Assembly: GCA_007119395.1 (NCBI GenBank)
Contig: SKPS01000191.1
Coordinates: 1-10,838, forward strand
Direction of reading: 5' to 3'
Length of the DNA stretch: 10,838 nt
Source: Lentimicrobiaceae bacterium
Lineage (GTDB): Bacteria; Bacteroidota; Bacteroidia; Bacteroidales; SKPS01
Positions 1 to 6,189 of this stretch are shown one piece after another. The notes beneath the pieces were generated by a model. It saw only the letters and a program-made list of their open reading frames with translations, had not been told where the DNA came from and ran no database searches. The translations under genes were made by a program, and so were the position numbers. Every line of letters begins with the position of its first letter. Position 1 is the stretch's first letter.

Positions 1-341
1 AACAAGTCGCTGCCTGAACGCACATTGTGTACAATGACCGGCTTGCCGTACCTCCTTGCCAGGGTCAGCTGACGTGTAAAAGCAGTGCGTTGCAAATCCA
101 TCGGAACCTTCGACAAGCGGTCCAATCCACACTCACCCACAGCAACCACTGAAGGTTGATCAAGAAAGCGTGTCAAACGAGCCAACTCATCCTCCAGGGT
201 GTCAGGCTGCACAAACCACGGATGGATACCCACACTGAGATATTGCTCCGCCGGTAATGAAACAGCCTCCCTGTGCAGGTTCACAACTGCCAGTGTCCCG
301 GCAGAAGGTGTTCGGTGAGTGTGGGCATCTACGTGATACAT
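1..341 (-). CDS. tatD: TatD family metal-dependent hydrolase, C-terminus beyond window
   Basis: Reading the minus strand from ATG at 341 gives 113 codons with no stop, so the gene continues past base 1. The protein opens with D5-A-H7-T-H9, the metal-binding HxH of the TatD/amidohydrolase fold. SVGIHPW follows at about 36-42, then a metal-ligand glutamate in VGECGLD (E70) and a further histidine in KPVIVH (H105). The family consists of TIM-barrel metal-dependent nucleases or hydrolases (TatD DNase, YcfH, YjjV), acting in the cytoplasm; SVGIHPW is what I associate with Bacteroidota members. The start puts HxH at the extreme N-terminus, as usual. Full-length members have about 200-260 residues, so roughly half is visible. 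It diverges from the metal-ATPase cluster across a 217-base gap. Identification is firm; the true substrate is unknown. Confidence 0.9.
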   Translation of the reverse strand, partial: MYHVDAHTHRTPSAGTLAVVNLHREAVSLPAEQYLSVGIHPWFVQPDTLEDELARLTRFLDQPSVVAVGECGLDRLSKVPMDLQRTAFTRQLTLARRYGKPVIVHNVRSGSDL

Positions 342-360
342 CTTTCTGTTTGGTTGAGTG

Positions 361-388
361 CGAAGATAGCAGTTTTCAACACATCAAA
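361..388 (-). promoter_or_regulatory. Possible promoter of the tatD-like gene
   Basis: On the minus strand TTTG (385-388) is followed after 16 bases by TATCTTCG (361-368), one mismatch from the Bacteroidota -7 box TAnnTTTG. It lies 20 bases upstream of the ATG at 341. The spacer is slightly short for this promoter class, so this is tentative. Confidence 0.35.
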
Positions 389-455
389 CCACACTTCAAC
401 AATATCCTTGGTCTCCCCCCTATAACTTTTTACCAGACTTTTATCAAGAAAAGCA

Positions 456-463
456 TATCTTTG
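456..463 (+). promoter_or_regulatory. -7 promoter box for the metal-ATPase cluster
   Basis: TATCTTTG matches the Bacteroidota -7 consensus TAnnTTTG exactly. No good TTTG lies 17-21 bases upstream; the nearest candidate is a T-run at 427-431. Transcription from here would begin near 470 and give a leader of about 90 bases before the ATG at 559. It is the only exact -7 match I found between the divergent tatD-like gene and the cluster. Confidence 0.45.
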
Positions 464-552
464 AGGTCAGCATTCTGTAAACCAACCACCCGGCAGACAT
501 TCTGTCAGGGGAATGACGTGTTGGTGGTGAATTGTTATTAGAAAAAAAGCAA

Positions 553-570
553 GATAATATGCATATAATC
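553..570 (+). promoter_or_regulatory. Near-perfect palindrome over the first start codon of the metal cluster
   Basis: GATAATATGCATATAATC is an 18-base palindrome with only one mismatched pair, and it contains the ATG at 559. The GATAAT half resembles the hexamer from which Fur boxes are built, and an iron-handling operon would be a logical Fur target. However, it lies downstream of the predicted promoter and AT-rich palindromes arise by chance. A regulator site is possible, not shown. Confidence 0.3.
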
Positions 571-1119
571 ACTGGTTTGCTGTTGTCGAAATTGTTTGCA
601 AGCTCCGGTCAACAGAGGAAATTTAAAGGATTTCGGGGAATTATCGAAGTCAAGCATTCCATGCCCGGCAGGATACGGTTTTGCATCCCTGTGTTGAAAA
701 TGGAGATGGAGAAGGGGCATCTTCTCGAGCAGCAATTGTTGAAAGCCGAAGCCATCCACCAGATCAAAGTGAACCCTCTTTTAGGTTCTTTACTGATCGT
801 GTATGATGCAGAAAAGCTGGATGAGGTGACCCTCACAGGAGTTTTGGCCAAACTGCTTGGACTGGAGAAAGAGTTGGAGAAAACACCCAGGTCTGTATTG
901 GGGCAGGAGTTGTCGAAAGTGCTCAAGTCAGCCAATACAACGATTTATGAGCGGACTGACGGCTTGCTGGATTTGAACTCCGCCATCGCATTGGGATTCT
1001 TCTCGATGGGAATCTGGTCGCTGATCAGAAGGTCCTCCCTGCTTCCCGCAGGTATCAGCCTGTTATACTGGGCCTACAACAGCAGCATGCAGTCATTCGA
1101 TGAATCAACCTTAAAATAA
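559..1119 (+). CDS. HMA_2-like (PGR motif) domain protein with two C-terminal membrane helices
   Basis: This 186-residue protein starts with a short hydrophobic or amphipathic stretch (1-16). A compact domain of about 75 residues follows, opening with VKHSMPGRIR (H33, P36-G37-R38, R40) and ending in a strand plus helix (about 77-102). It resembles the heavy-metal-associated domain 2 fold found at the N-terminus of some P1B ATPases, but has no CxxC. Hydrophobic segments at about 139-157 and 161-174 follow, so the domain is probably anchored in the membrane. I chose the ATG at 559; a longer reading from TTG at 532 adds nine unremarkable residues and crosses an A-rich leader. It is first in a cluster with the ATPase and lies 9 bases before the next gene. 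Related domains recur in the next three proteins. The function is probably structural or metal-related; the precise role is not known to me. Confidence 0.75.
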   Translation: MHIITGLLLSKLFASSGQQRKFKGFRGIIEVKHSMPGRIRFCIPVLKMEMEKGHLLEQQLLKAEAIHQIKVNPLLGSLLIVYDAEKLDEVTLTGVLAKLLGLEKELEKTPRSVLGQELSKVLKSANTTIYERTDGLLDLNSAIALGFFSMGIWSLIRRSSLLPAGISLLYWAYNSSMQSFDESTLK

Positions 1120-1128
1120 ACAGCTTTA

Positions 1129-1533
1129 ATGATTGGTGACCTGATAGCCAAAGCCTTGTCGAAGATCGGAGGGATAAGTGTTGTACACAGCATCCCCGGC
1201 CGGCTCCGTGTGCGTCTTGCAGCCGGTGCAAAATCAAAGGAGTTCCTGCAAAAACATCAAGAGATCCCCCCTACGCTGTTTCTTTATAAACTCAAAGGGA
1301 TCCGAACCATTGAACTGAACAAGCTCACATTTACAGCGTTGATTACCTATGATACCAATCTCCTCAACGAGGAAGAGATCACAACATGGCTCCGGCGACT
1401 GCATGAGCTGATTATTAAAAGTGTCTTAAAAGGTCATAGAAGTGTTGACCAACAGCATATTGATGCCATCGCATCACAGTTAACAGAAGAAGGTTATGTA
1501 TTGGAAAAGTTTGAGCAAGGAACCACTTCTTAA
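1129..1533 (+). CDS. Stand-alone HMA_2-like (PGR motif) domain protein
   Basis: This 134-residue protein has no membrane segment. After a short N-terminal helix comes VVHSIPGRLRVRL (H20, P23-G24-R25, R27). A predicted strand (GIRTIELN), a second strand (FTALITYD) and a helix (about 87-98) complete a beta-alpha-beta-beta-alpha unit like a heavy-metal-associated domain, but without the metal-binding CxxC. The last 35 residues look helical and charged. The ATG at 1129 sits nine bases after the preceding stop. Its 3' end overlaps the start of the ATPase gene by 38 bases in another frame, so the two are probably translationally coupled. It may be a detached second N-terminal domain of the ATPase, as P1B ATPases often carry two such domains in tandem. 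Role in metal delivery or assembly is inference. Confidence 0.78.
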   Translation: MIGDLIAKALSKIGGISVVHSIPGRLRVRLAAGAKSKEFLQKHQEIPPTLFLYKLKGIRTIELNKLTFTALITYDTNLLNEEEITTWLRRLHELIIKSVLKGHRSVDQQHIDAIASQLTEEGYVLEKFEQGTTS

Positions 1534-3712
1534 GTGCAGGGTATTACACCATATTCCCGGGCGTATGCGTATAGGCTGCCAGGCGATCAGGTACCTTGAT
1601 GGTTATGAACATGACATCAGGGAACGTATCCTTGAGCTTGAATGGGTTGAGCAGGTCTCCATAGAGGTGATCACCTCCAATATGGTGGTACACTTCGATG
1701 TTGCTTTTGATGCTCCGGAGCGGATCGTTGCCAGGGTGGAGGAGATCATTGCTTTGTTTTCCATTGCTGCCCATCAGCGTGAGCGCAAAGAGAACAACAA
1801 ACCCACTGTGAATGAGCGTCGCTTACAGGAAGAGCCGGTGGGCAGTTTGTTGCGCAACGTACTGCTCGGCACAGGTGCTCTCGTGTATGCCATGGCAACC
1901 CAAAGTGGAAAAGCGCAAGGGGCTTCTCTTCTCGGTCGTTTGTTTGGTTTTACCTCTTTGACCAGCATCTCACTGGCACTTCCCATCATCAAAAGCGGCT
2001 TTGAATCGTTGCGTGACACCGGGCAGCCCAATGCCGATACCCTGAGCAGTGCAGCCATCTTTGCCAGCCTGCTCTCAGGCAATGCCACCTCTGCCCTCAC
2101 CATTATTGTGTTGGCCGACACCGCTGAGCTGATTACCGCCTACAGCATGAACAAAACCCGCAGTGCCATTCGCGACATGCTCTCTACCGGAGAAAAGTAC
2201 GTATGGAAAGTGGTGGAGGATGACCGCCTGGTGAAGATACCCGTTGAGCAAGTGAAAGTGGGCGACCACCTTGTGGTGCACTCCGGAGAGATCATCAGTG
2301 TGGATGGCTATGTCTTACGGGGTAACGGACTGGTTGATGAGTCATCCATTACGGGTGAGTTTATGCCACGGGAGAAAAGTGAGAATGAAAAGGTGTTTGC
2401 CGGCAGTGCGGTAAAGAGTGGCACCATCAGGGTGTATGCCGAAAAGATCAAAGAGGATACGGCAGCAGCCCGAATCATTCACATGGTGGAGGAGGCCACC
2501 TCACACAAGGCCCAGGTGCAAAACTTGGCTGACAGATTCTCTACCCGGCTGATCCCGTTGAATTTCGCTTTGGGCGGCATTGTGTATATGGTTACCGGAA
2601 GCGTTACCAGGGCACTGAACATGCTGGTTATCGACTACTCATGCGGCATCAGGCTCTCTACGGCCACAGCACTCACCGCCGCCATATCGACCGCTGCCCG
2701 AAACGGCATCCTCATCAAAGGGAGCAATCACCTGGAAACCCTCGCCGAAACGGAAACCCTGATCTTTGACAAAACGGGAACCCTGACGGAAGGGAATCCT
2801 GAGGTGAGATCTGTGATATCCCTTATTGAAGGGATGCCGGAAAAGGAGCTTCTCTCTTTGGCTGCTGCAGCTGAGGAGACATCAACACACCCCATCGCCC
2901 ATGCTATCCTGGAAAAGATGAAATCCCAAGGGTGGCCCATCCCGAAGCATTGCGTGGTGGAGGTGGTCGTGGCAAGAGGTGTGAAAACGCAGGTCAAAAA
3001 AGAGATCATCAGAGTGGGTAACGCCAGGTTTATGAAAGAGAACAATATCGGATTGGATGCTGCATCCGATGCTGTATCACGGCTGATGCTCAGAGGAGAA
3101 AACTTTGTGTACGTGGCAAAAAACGACACATTGGCCGGCATCATAGGCATCATGGACCCCTTGCGCGAGAACATGAAAAAATCGCTGAACAGATTGCGTA
3201 ACCTGAAAATCGACGATATCATTCTACTGACAGGCGATGTGGAGCAACAGGCAGAGGTGGTGGCCTCACGCATGATGTTCGATCGCTTTGAATCGGAGCT
3301 GTTGCCTGAAGACAAAGCAAAGTTTACACTTCAGCTGCAATCGAAAGGGTTTAAAGTGGGCATGATTGGCGATGGCATCAATGATGCCCCGGCTTTGGCC
3401 TATGCCGATGTGGGGATTGCCCTGGGCAGCAAACGAACCGACCTGGCCATGGAGGCCGCTGATATCACCATTCGTAGCGATGACCCACTGAGTATACCAT
3501 CCCTTGTCATGCTGTCAAGGAGCACAATGGGTATCGTCAGACAAAACTTTGCCACCTCAATCGGTGTAAACAGCATAGCACTCGTGCTGGGTGCCATGGG
3601 TGTATTGCCCGTTTTCTGGGGCGCCTTTATCCACAATATGACCACCGTGGCCGTCGTCTCCAACTCGTTGCGACTCTTCTTTTTTAAGATGAACAAAAAC
3701 CAACTTCAATAA
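1496..3712 (+). CDS. P1B-type metal-transporting ATPase without CPx motif, FezB-like (P1B-6 candidate)
   Basis: This 738-residue integral membrane ATPase carries the full P-type catalytic set. These are TGE of the actuator domain (286-288), DKTGTLTEG with the phosphorylated aspartate D425, the P1B signature HP (465-466), TGD (579-581) and GDGINDAP (625-632). Residues 14-90 form a PGR-motif domain (H18, P21-G22-R23, R25) in place of a CxxC metal-binding domain. About eight membrane helices can be placed: four between 116 and 214, two between 351 and 390, two between 685 and 725. The core helix reads DYSCGIRL (380-387), so the usual CPC/CPx proline is missing and C383 stands alone. The last helix holds HNMTTVAVVSNSLRL (713-727). 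A CPx-less core and this neighbourhood suggest the P1B-6 group, which includes FezB of iron-storing ferrosomes; iron as substrate is inference. Start: ATG 1496, with TTG 1511 an alternative. Confidence 0.9.
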   Translation: MYWKSLSKEPLLKCRVLHHIPGRMRIGCQAIRYLDGYEHDIRERILELEWVEQVSIEVITSNMVVHFDVAFDAPERIVARVEEIIALFSIAAHQRERKENNKPTVNERRLQEEPVGSLLRNVLLGTGALVYAMATQSGKAQGASLLGRLFGFTSLTSISLALPIIKSGFESLRDTGQPNADTLSSAAIFASLLSGNATSALTIIVLADTAELITAYSMNKTRSAIRDMLSTGEKYVWKVVEDDRLVKIPVEQVKVGDHLVVHSGEIISVDGYVLRGNGLVDESSITGEFMPREKSENEKVFAGSAVKSGTIRVYAEKIKEDTAAARIIHMVEEATSHKAQVQNLADRFSTRLIPLNFALGGIVYMVTGSVTRALNMLVIDYSCGIRLSTATALTAAISTAARNGILIKGSNHLETLAETETLIFDKTGTLTEGNPEVRSVISLIEGMPEKELLSLAAAAEETSTHPIAHAILEKMKSQGWPIPKHCVVEVVVARGVKTQVKKEIIRVGNARFMKENNIGLDAASDAVSRLMLRGENFVYVAKNDTLAGIIGIMDPLRENMKKSLNRLRNLKIDDIILLTGDVEQQAEVVASRMMFDRFESELLPEDKAKFTLQLQSKGFKVGMIGDGINDAPALAYADVGIALGSKRTDLAMEAADITIRSDDPLSIPSLVMLSRSTMGIVRQNFATSIGVNSIALVLGAMGVLPVFWGAFIHNMTTVAVVSNSLRLFFFKMNKNQLQ

Positions 3713-3714
3713 AC

Positions 3715-4536
3715 ATGGAACTTAGAATCCATTTACTACACAACATCCCGGGCCGTCTCAGGTTCCGTTTCTCTAAAACTCTGATGGATGCAGAAAAACT
3801 GAAACTGCATGTTATGGAACATGAGGGGATCTACAGCATGCATTACTCCAAGCCAACACACAGTATGCTGGTTCATTTTGATGAAAGCGTGGTGGATATT
3901 CAGGAGATCCTGATCCGGTCTGCCGTGGCCTTCTCTCTCGAAAACAACCTCCATCAGGTTCAGATCTTCAGAAAAACAGAACATCAGTTTATCACAGCCA
4001 AAGGGATCGTGGCCGGACTCAGCATCGCAGCATCGGGAATATCGGGGCTTGTAGCGCCAAAGTCGCCCATGAGCAAAGGGCTCGACTGGCTGGGCGCGGT
4101 TACTACATCCGCCGCCGTACTGGAACACGCCGGTTACGACTACCGCAAAAAAGGAAGCGTAGACCCCGAAGTGCTCTCCCTGGTCTTCCTGGCCAACAAA
4201 ATGCTGTCAGGTAACAACCTCTTCTTCCCCTCTTTGCTCACATGGCTGGTCACCTTCGGTCGCCACTTCTCGCCTCGCGATGGCGAAGGCATCATCCTAA
4301 AAATCAGCAAAACAGGAGATGAAGAGAAAAACTACGAAGTGAACGTGTCGAAAATTGCCCCAAAAGGAGGATACCTCGACATTGTCAATCTGTTCGCTGA
4401 AAAAATGTTGTCATCAGAAACAGGCTTTGATAACACCATCTTCGAAAAATCAAAAACATTGCTTACATCACACGAAACCAATCTGGAAGGAATTGGCGAA
4501 AATGTAAACCGTATAATACTAACCTTTAATCAATAA
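3715..4536 (+). CDS. PGR-motif protein with truncated P-type ATPase-like membrane domain, no catalytic domains
   Basis: This 273-residue protein begins two bases after the ATPase stop. It opens with LLHNIPGRLRFRF (H9, P12-G13-R14, R16), and a domain equivalent to the ATPase N-terminus runs to about 85. Hydrophobic segments at about 95-114, 123-137, 150-166 and 168-182 follow the same order as the first four ATPase helices. Residues 147-167 align without gaps to ATPase residues 176-196; both start with G and end in LSGN, with 7 of 21 identical by eye. After the helices, a stretch at 191-221 only faintly recalls the start of an actuator domain. There is no TGE, DKTG or GDGxNDxP, so it cannot hydrolyse ATP as a pump. 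It looks like a paralogue reduced to the membrane entrance region, perhaps a partner or scaffold. It is not a broken gene: the frame is open, the start is well placed and the next gene follows four bases later. Confidence 0.75.
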   Translation: MELRIHLLHNIPGRLRFRFSKTLMDAEKLKLHVMEHEGIYSMHYSKPTHSMLVHFDESVVDIQEILIRSAVAFSLENNLHQVQIFRKTEHQFITAKGIVAGLSIAASGISGLVAPKSPMSKGLDWLGAVTTSAAVLEHAGYDYRKKGSVDPEVLSLVFLANKMLSGNNLFFPSLLTWLVTFGRHFSPRDGEGIILKISKTGDEEKNYEVNVSKIAPKGGYLDIVNLFAEKMLSSETGFDNTIFEKSKTLLTSHETNLEGIGENVNRIILTFNQ

Positions 4537-4540
4537 CAGT

Positions 4541-4798
4541 ATGATCAACACAAAAAGTAATTTAACAACAGGTATCTTAATAGGTGTAGGACTTTCGGTT
4601 ACCGCCTATTATTTGTATATGAAGAACAAAGACAAGGTGGATGATTTCCTGAAGAGTCAGGGGATTAACATTCCCGGTGCCGGCAGTGGCAAAGATTATG
4701 CAGGCATGAGTCTGGAGGAGCTTGTGGGCACCAAGGAGCACATCGAAGACCTCATCGCCGAAATGGAGCACAAGATGAAAGAGCAGGCGAAGAAGTAG
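4541..4798 (+). CDS. Small single-pass membrane protein with C-terminal helix
   Basis: This 85-residue protein has one hydrophobic helix at about 9-26 (TGILIGVGLSV onward) followed by lysines. A Gly/Pro linker follows (41-50), then a charged helix (about 57-85) likely to form a coiled coil. The layout recalls small YtxH-like or DUF5132-like proteins that accompany P1B ATPases of this kind, but I cannot assign a family with certainty. It starts four bases after the preceding stop, so it is almost surely co-transcribed with the ATPase. Its TAG stop (4796-4798) lies inside the first bases of a REP-like repeat, suggesting the element inserted at the end of the gene and now supplies the stop codon. 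A membrane adaptor role is a guess. Confidence 0.7.
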   Translation: MINTKSNLTTGILIGVGLSVTAYYLYMKNKDKVDDFLKSQGINIPGAGSGKDYAGMSLEELVGTKEHIEDLIAEMEHKMKEQAKK

Positions 4799-4847
4799 GG
4801 ACGTTGCGTTGTTGTAGGGACGTTGCATGCAACGTCCCTACAACAAC
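4795..4847. repeat. REP-like element: direct repeat plus 40-base perfect palindrome
   Basis: GTAGGGACGTTGC occurs twice in direct orientation (4795-4807 and 4814-4826). The second copy is the left arm of a perfect 40-base palindrome (4808-4847) centred on TGCATGCA. GTAG at the foot of a strong hairpin is the hallmark of REP sequences mobilised by RAYT (TnpA-REP) transposases, and such units are scattered in Bacteroidota genomes, as I recall. In RNA it would form a very stable hairpin between the genes ending at 4798 and starting at 4881. It could protect mRNA ends or reduce read-through. No T-run follows, so it is not a classic terminator. Confidence 0.8.
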
Positions 4848-4880
4848 AAACCTGGACAACTTCCCCATAAACATAGACCC

Positions 4881-5060
4881 ATGAAAAACCGCAGGTGGAT
4901 TGACATCCTGTTCATCATCCTGGTATTTGGCATGCACATCATCATCCTGAATACCCATGAGAACTTTGATCACGCACATTTTCTGCACAGATATATGTGG
5001 TTGCTTCTGATCATTGCCTACCAACTGGGCAGGCTTGTATCATTCAAGAAGGCGAAATAG
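4881..5060 (+). CDS. Small two-helix membrane protein with His-rich loop
   Basis: Starting at ATG 4881 the protein has 59 residues: a basic N-terminus, a hydrophobic helix (about 7-23), a short loop, a second helix (about 37-53) and a basic tail. The loop and helix ends carry five histidines (H19, H26, H31, H33, H36, including HENFDHAHFLH). This could bind metal or simply sit at the membrane surface. An in-frame ATG at 4827 lies in the centre of the REP palindrome and adds residues encoded by the repeat, so I reject it as the start. It is on the same strand as the metal-ATPase cluster, 82 bases downstream. I do not recognise a family. Confidence 0.6.
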   Translation: MKNRRWIDILFIILVFGMHIIILNTHENFDHAHFLHRYMWLLLIIAYQLGRLVSFKKAK

Positions 5061-5104
5061 TTCAACGGGTTGGTGGCGATTAGAAATCTAACATACAATG
5101 TTTT

Positions 5105-5488
5105 ATGAATCCAGTTATTTTGCTTTTCATCATCGGGGTATTTATTTTGATGATGTTGGTTTTGATCATCAGGAGGCCTGTAAAAGATTGGTCCCGGGCT
5201 AAACGTGACGGGGTCAACATCCCATTGGTTGAGCTGTACTTCATGAGGCTTCGGGGTGTGCCCTCTGATGTGATAGTGAACACTTTGATCACGCTAAAAG
5301 AGAAAGGTGTGGTATGCAGTCACCAGGAGCTACAGGCACACTATCTGGCAGGAGGTGATGTTGACAAGCTGGCGGATAAGCTTATTAAAGCCAAACTAGC
5401 CGGCAAAGAGATAACATTTAACGAAATATCAGAACAAGAGCTTGCAACCGGTAGCACGATATCGCCGTCTTCTGATAAGCCAATGTAA
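5105..5488 (+). CDS. FloA-like N-terminal domain protein (mini-flotillin)
   Basis: This 127-residue protein has an N-terminal membrane helix (about 3-23) and a cytoplasmic part that follows the flotillin-like protein FloA (YqfA) closely. The matches are DGVNIPLVELYFMRLRGVP (35-53), a segment like VVNPLIKAHKAGL (57-70), and HQELQAHYLAGGDVDKLADK (73-92), corresponding to FloA's NQLEAHYLAGGNVDRVVNAL. ITFNE (103-107) matches FloA's LTFER. FloA proteins have about 330 residues with an SPFH-like core and a long coiled coil; both are missing here. The sequence ends in a short Ser-rich tail and a clean stop at 5488, and no remnant of the rest follows. FloA organises membrane microdomains; this fragment might anchor, recruit or antagonise such assemblies. 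It sits 44 bases after the previous gene, downstream of the ATPase cluster. Confidence 0.8.
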   Translation: MNPVILLFIIGVFILMMLVLIIRRPVKDWSRAKRDGVNIPLVELYFMRLRGVPSDVIVNTLITLKEKGVVCSHQELQAHYLAGGDVDKLADKLIKAKLAGKEITFNEISEQELATGSTISPSSDKPM

Positions 5489-5562
5489 TGGTTTGATTGG
5501 AGGATGATTGACTGGTGGCATATCAGCAATCCGCATCGGTCAAGACCTGTTATTCTTAACAT

Positions 5563-5955
5563 ATGAACAACGCTGAAATTGAAAAGAGAACCAAGTCGGT
5601 ATTGCATTCACTTATTTATGAGAAGGGCTACGTTTGCGCTGTTGACGTATTTTTGAAATTGGGATACCTGACTCAGAAGGATTACGAAAACTGGCGCCAC
5701 GGACGGGTGCCGTATCTGGAGAGGGTATGCAAAGTAAACCTGAAAAAGCTTTCCCTGACAAACCGTCTGATCCGTAAGTTTGCAGCGGAACTGAAGTTGA
5801 AGGGATCGTTGACCGTATACAACCAGTGGGGAACAAAAGGCAAGAGAAGGTTGGTGTTCAGCAAATCGGGAACTCCGGCCATTGAAAAGCTGTATGCAAC
5901 CCACTTTGTCGATAATCAACGAATCGGTGAAATAAACGAAATGGTGAATGAGTAG
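5563..5955 (+). CDS. Conserved protein of unknown function
   Basis: This 130-residue, basic, soluble protein has no signal peptide or membrane segment. The most distinctive stretch is YENWRHGRVPYLERVCKVNL (41-60), followed by a basic helix (about 61-80), QWGTKGKRRLVFSKSG (88-103) and YATHFV (111-116). I recall uncharacterised bacterial proteins with the same block order, in which the tryptophan, GRVPYLERVC and FSKSG are kept, but no function. The many Arg/Lys residues and short strands could suggest nucleic-acid binding; that is a guess. The ATG at 5563 lies 74 bases after the mini-FloA gene. I see no clear promoter in that gap, so it may be the last gene of the same transcript, although the family is also found elsewhere. 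Confidence 0.7.
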   Translation: MNNAEIEKRTKSVLHSLIYEKGYVCAVDVFLKLGYLTQKDYENWRHGRVPYLERVCKVNLKKLSLTNRLIRKFAAELKLKGSLTVYNQWGTKGKRRLVFSKSGTPAIEKLYATHFVDNQRIGEINEMVNE

Positions 5956-6189
5956 GTAATATTTGATGTTTTTTTGATCCGGTTCTGTTCAGAACAGATC
6001 CCATTCCGATAATCTTAAAAGAGGCGACTGTTCATATTTGGGTTCTTGAAATATAGTTTATCCAATATGACTGATCAGTTGTTTCTTTCATCGCTGACCA
6101 TCCCAAGATAGTCTTGCCGAAATGTTGGTTTACGGTAAAGGAATTTTCAAGAGAGGCGAATCAGTGGGGTTAGAACTTGCCCGTATTGA

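Noticed and set aside
257..541. 94-codon plus-strand open frame
   Set aside because: Its first part is antisense to the tatD-like gene and the rest covers the divergent promoter region; the protein has no recognisable features.
532..558. TTG start for the first metal-cluster gene
   Set aside because: It adds nine weak residues from an A-rich leader; the ATG at 559 is better supported.
2728..3315. 195-codon minus-strand open frame inside the ATPase gene
   Set aside because: Antisense shadow of a strongly conserved ATPase region; Ser-rich composition with no domain.
4827..4880. Upstream ATG for the His-rich small protein
   Set aside because: It lies in the centre of the REP palindrome, and the extra residues are repeat-encoded.
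5984..5998. Inverted repeat TCTGTTC/GAACAGA as a terminator between convergent genes
   Set aside because: The arms are almost adjacent, leaving a short stem, and no T-run follows on either strand.
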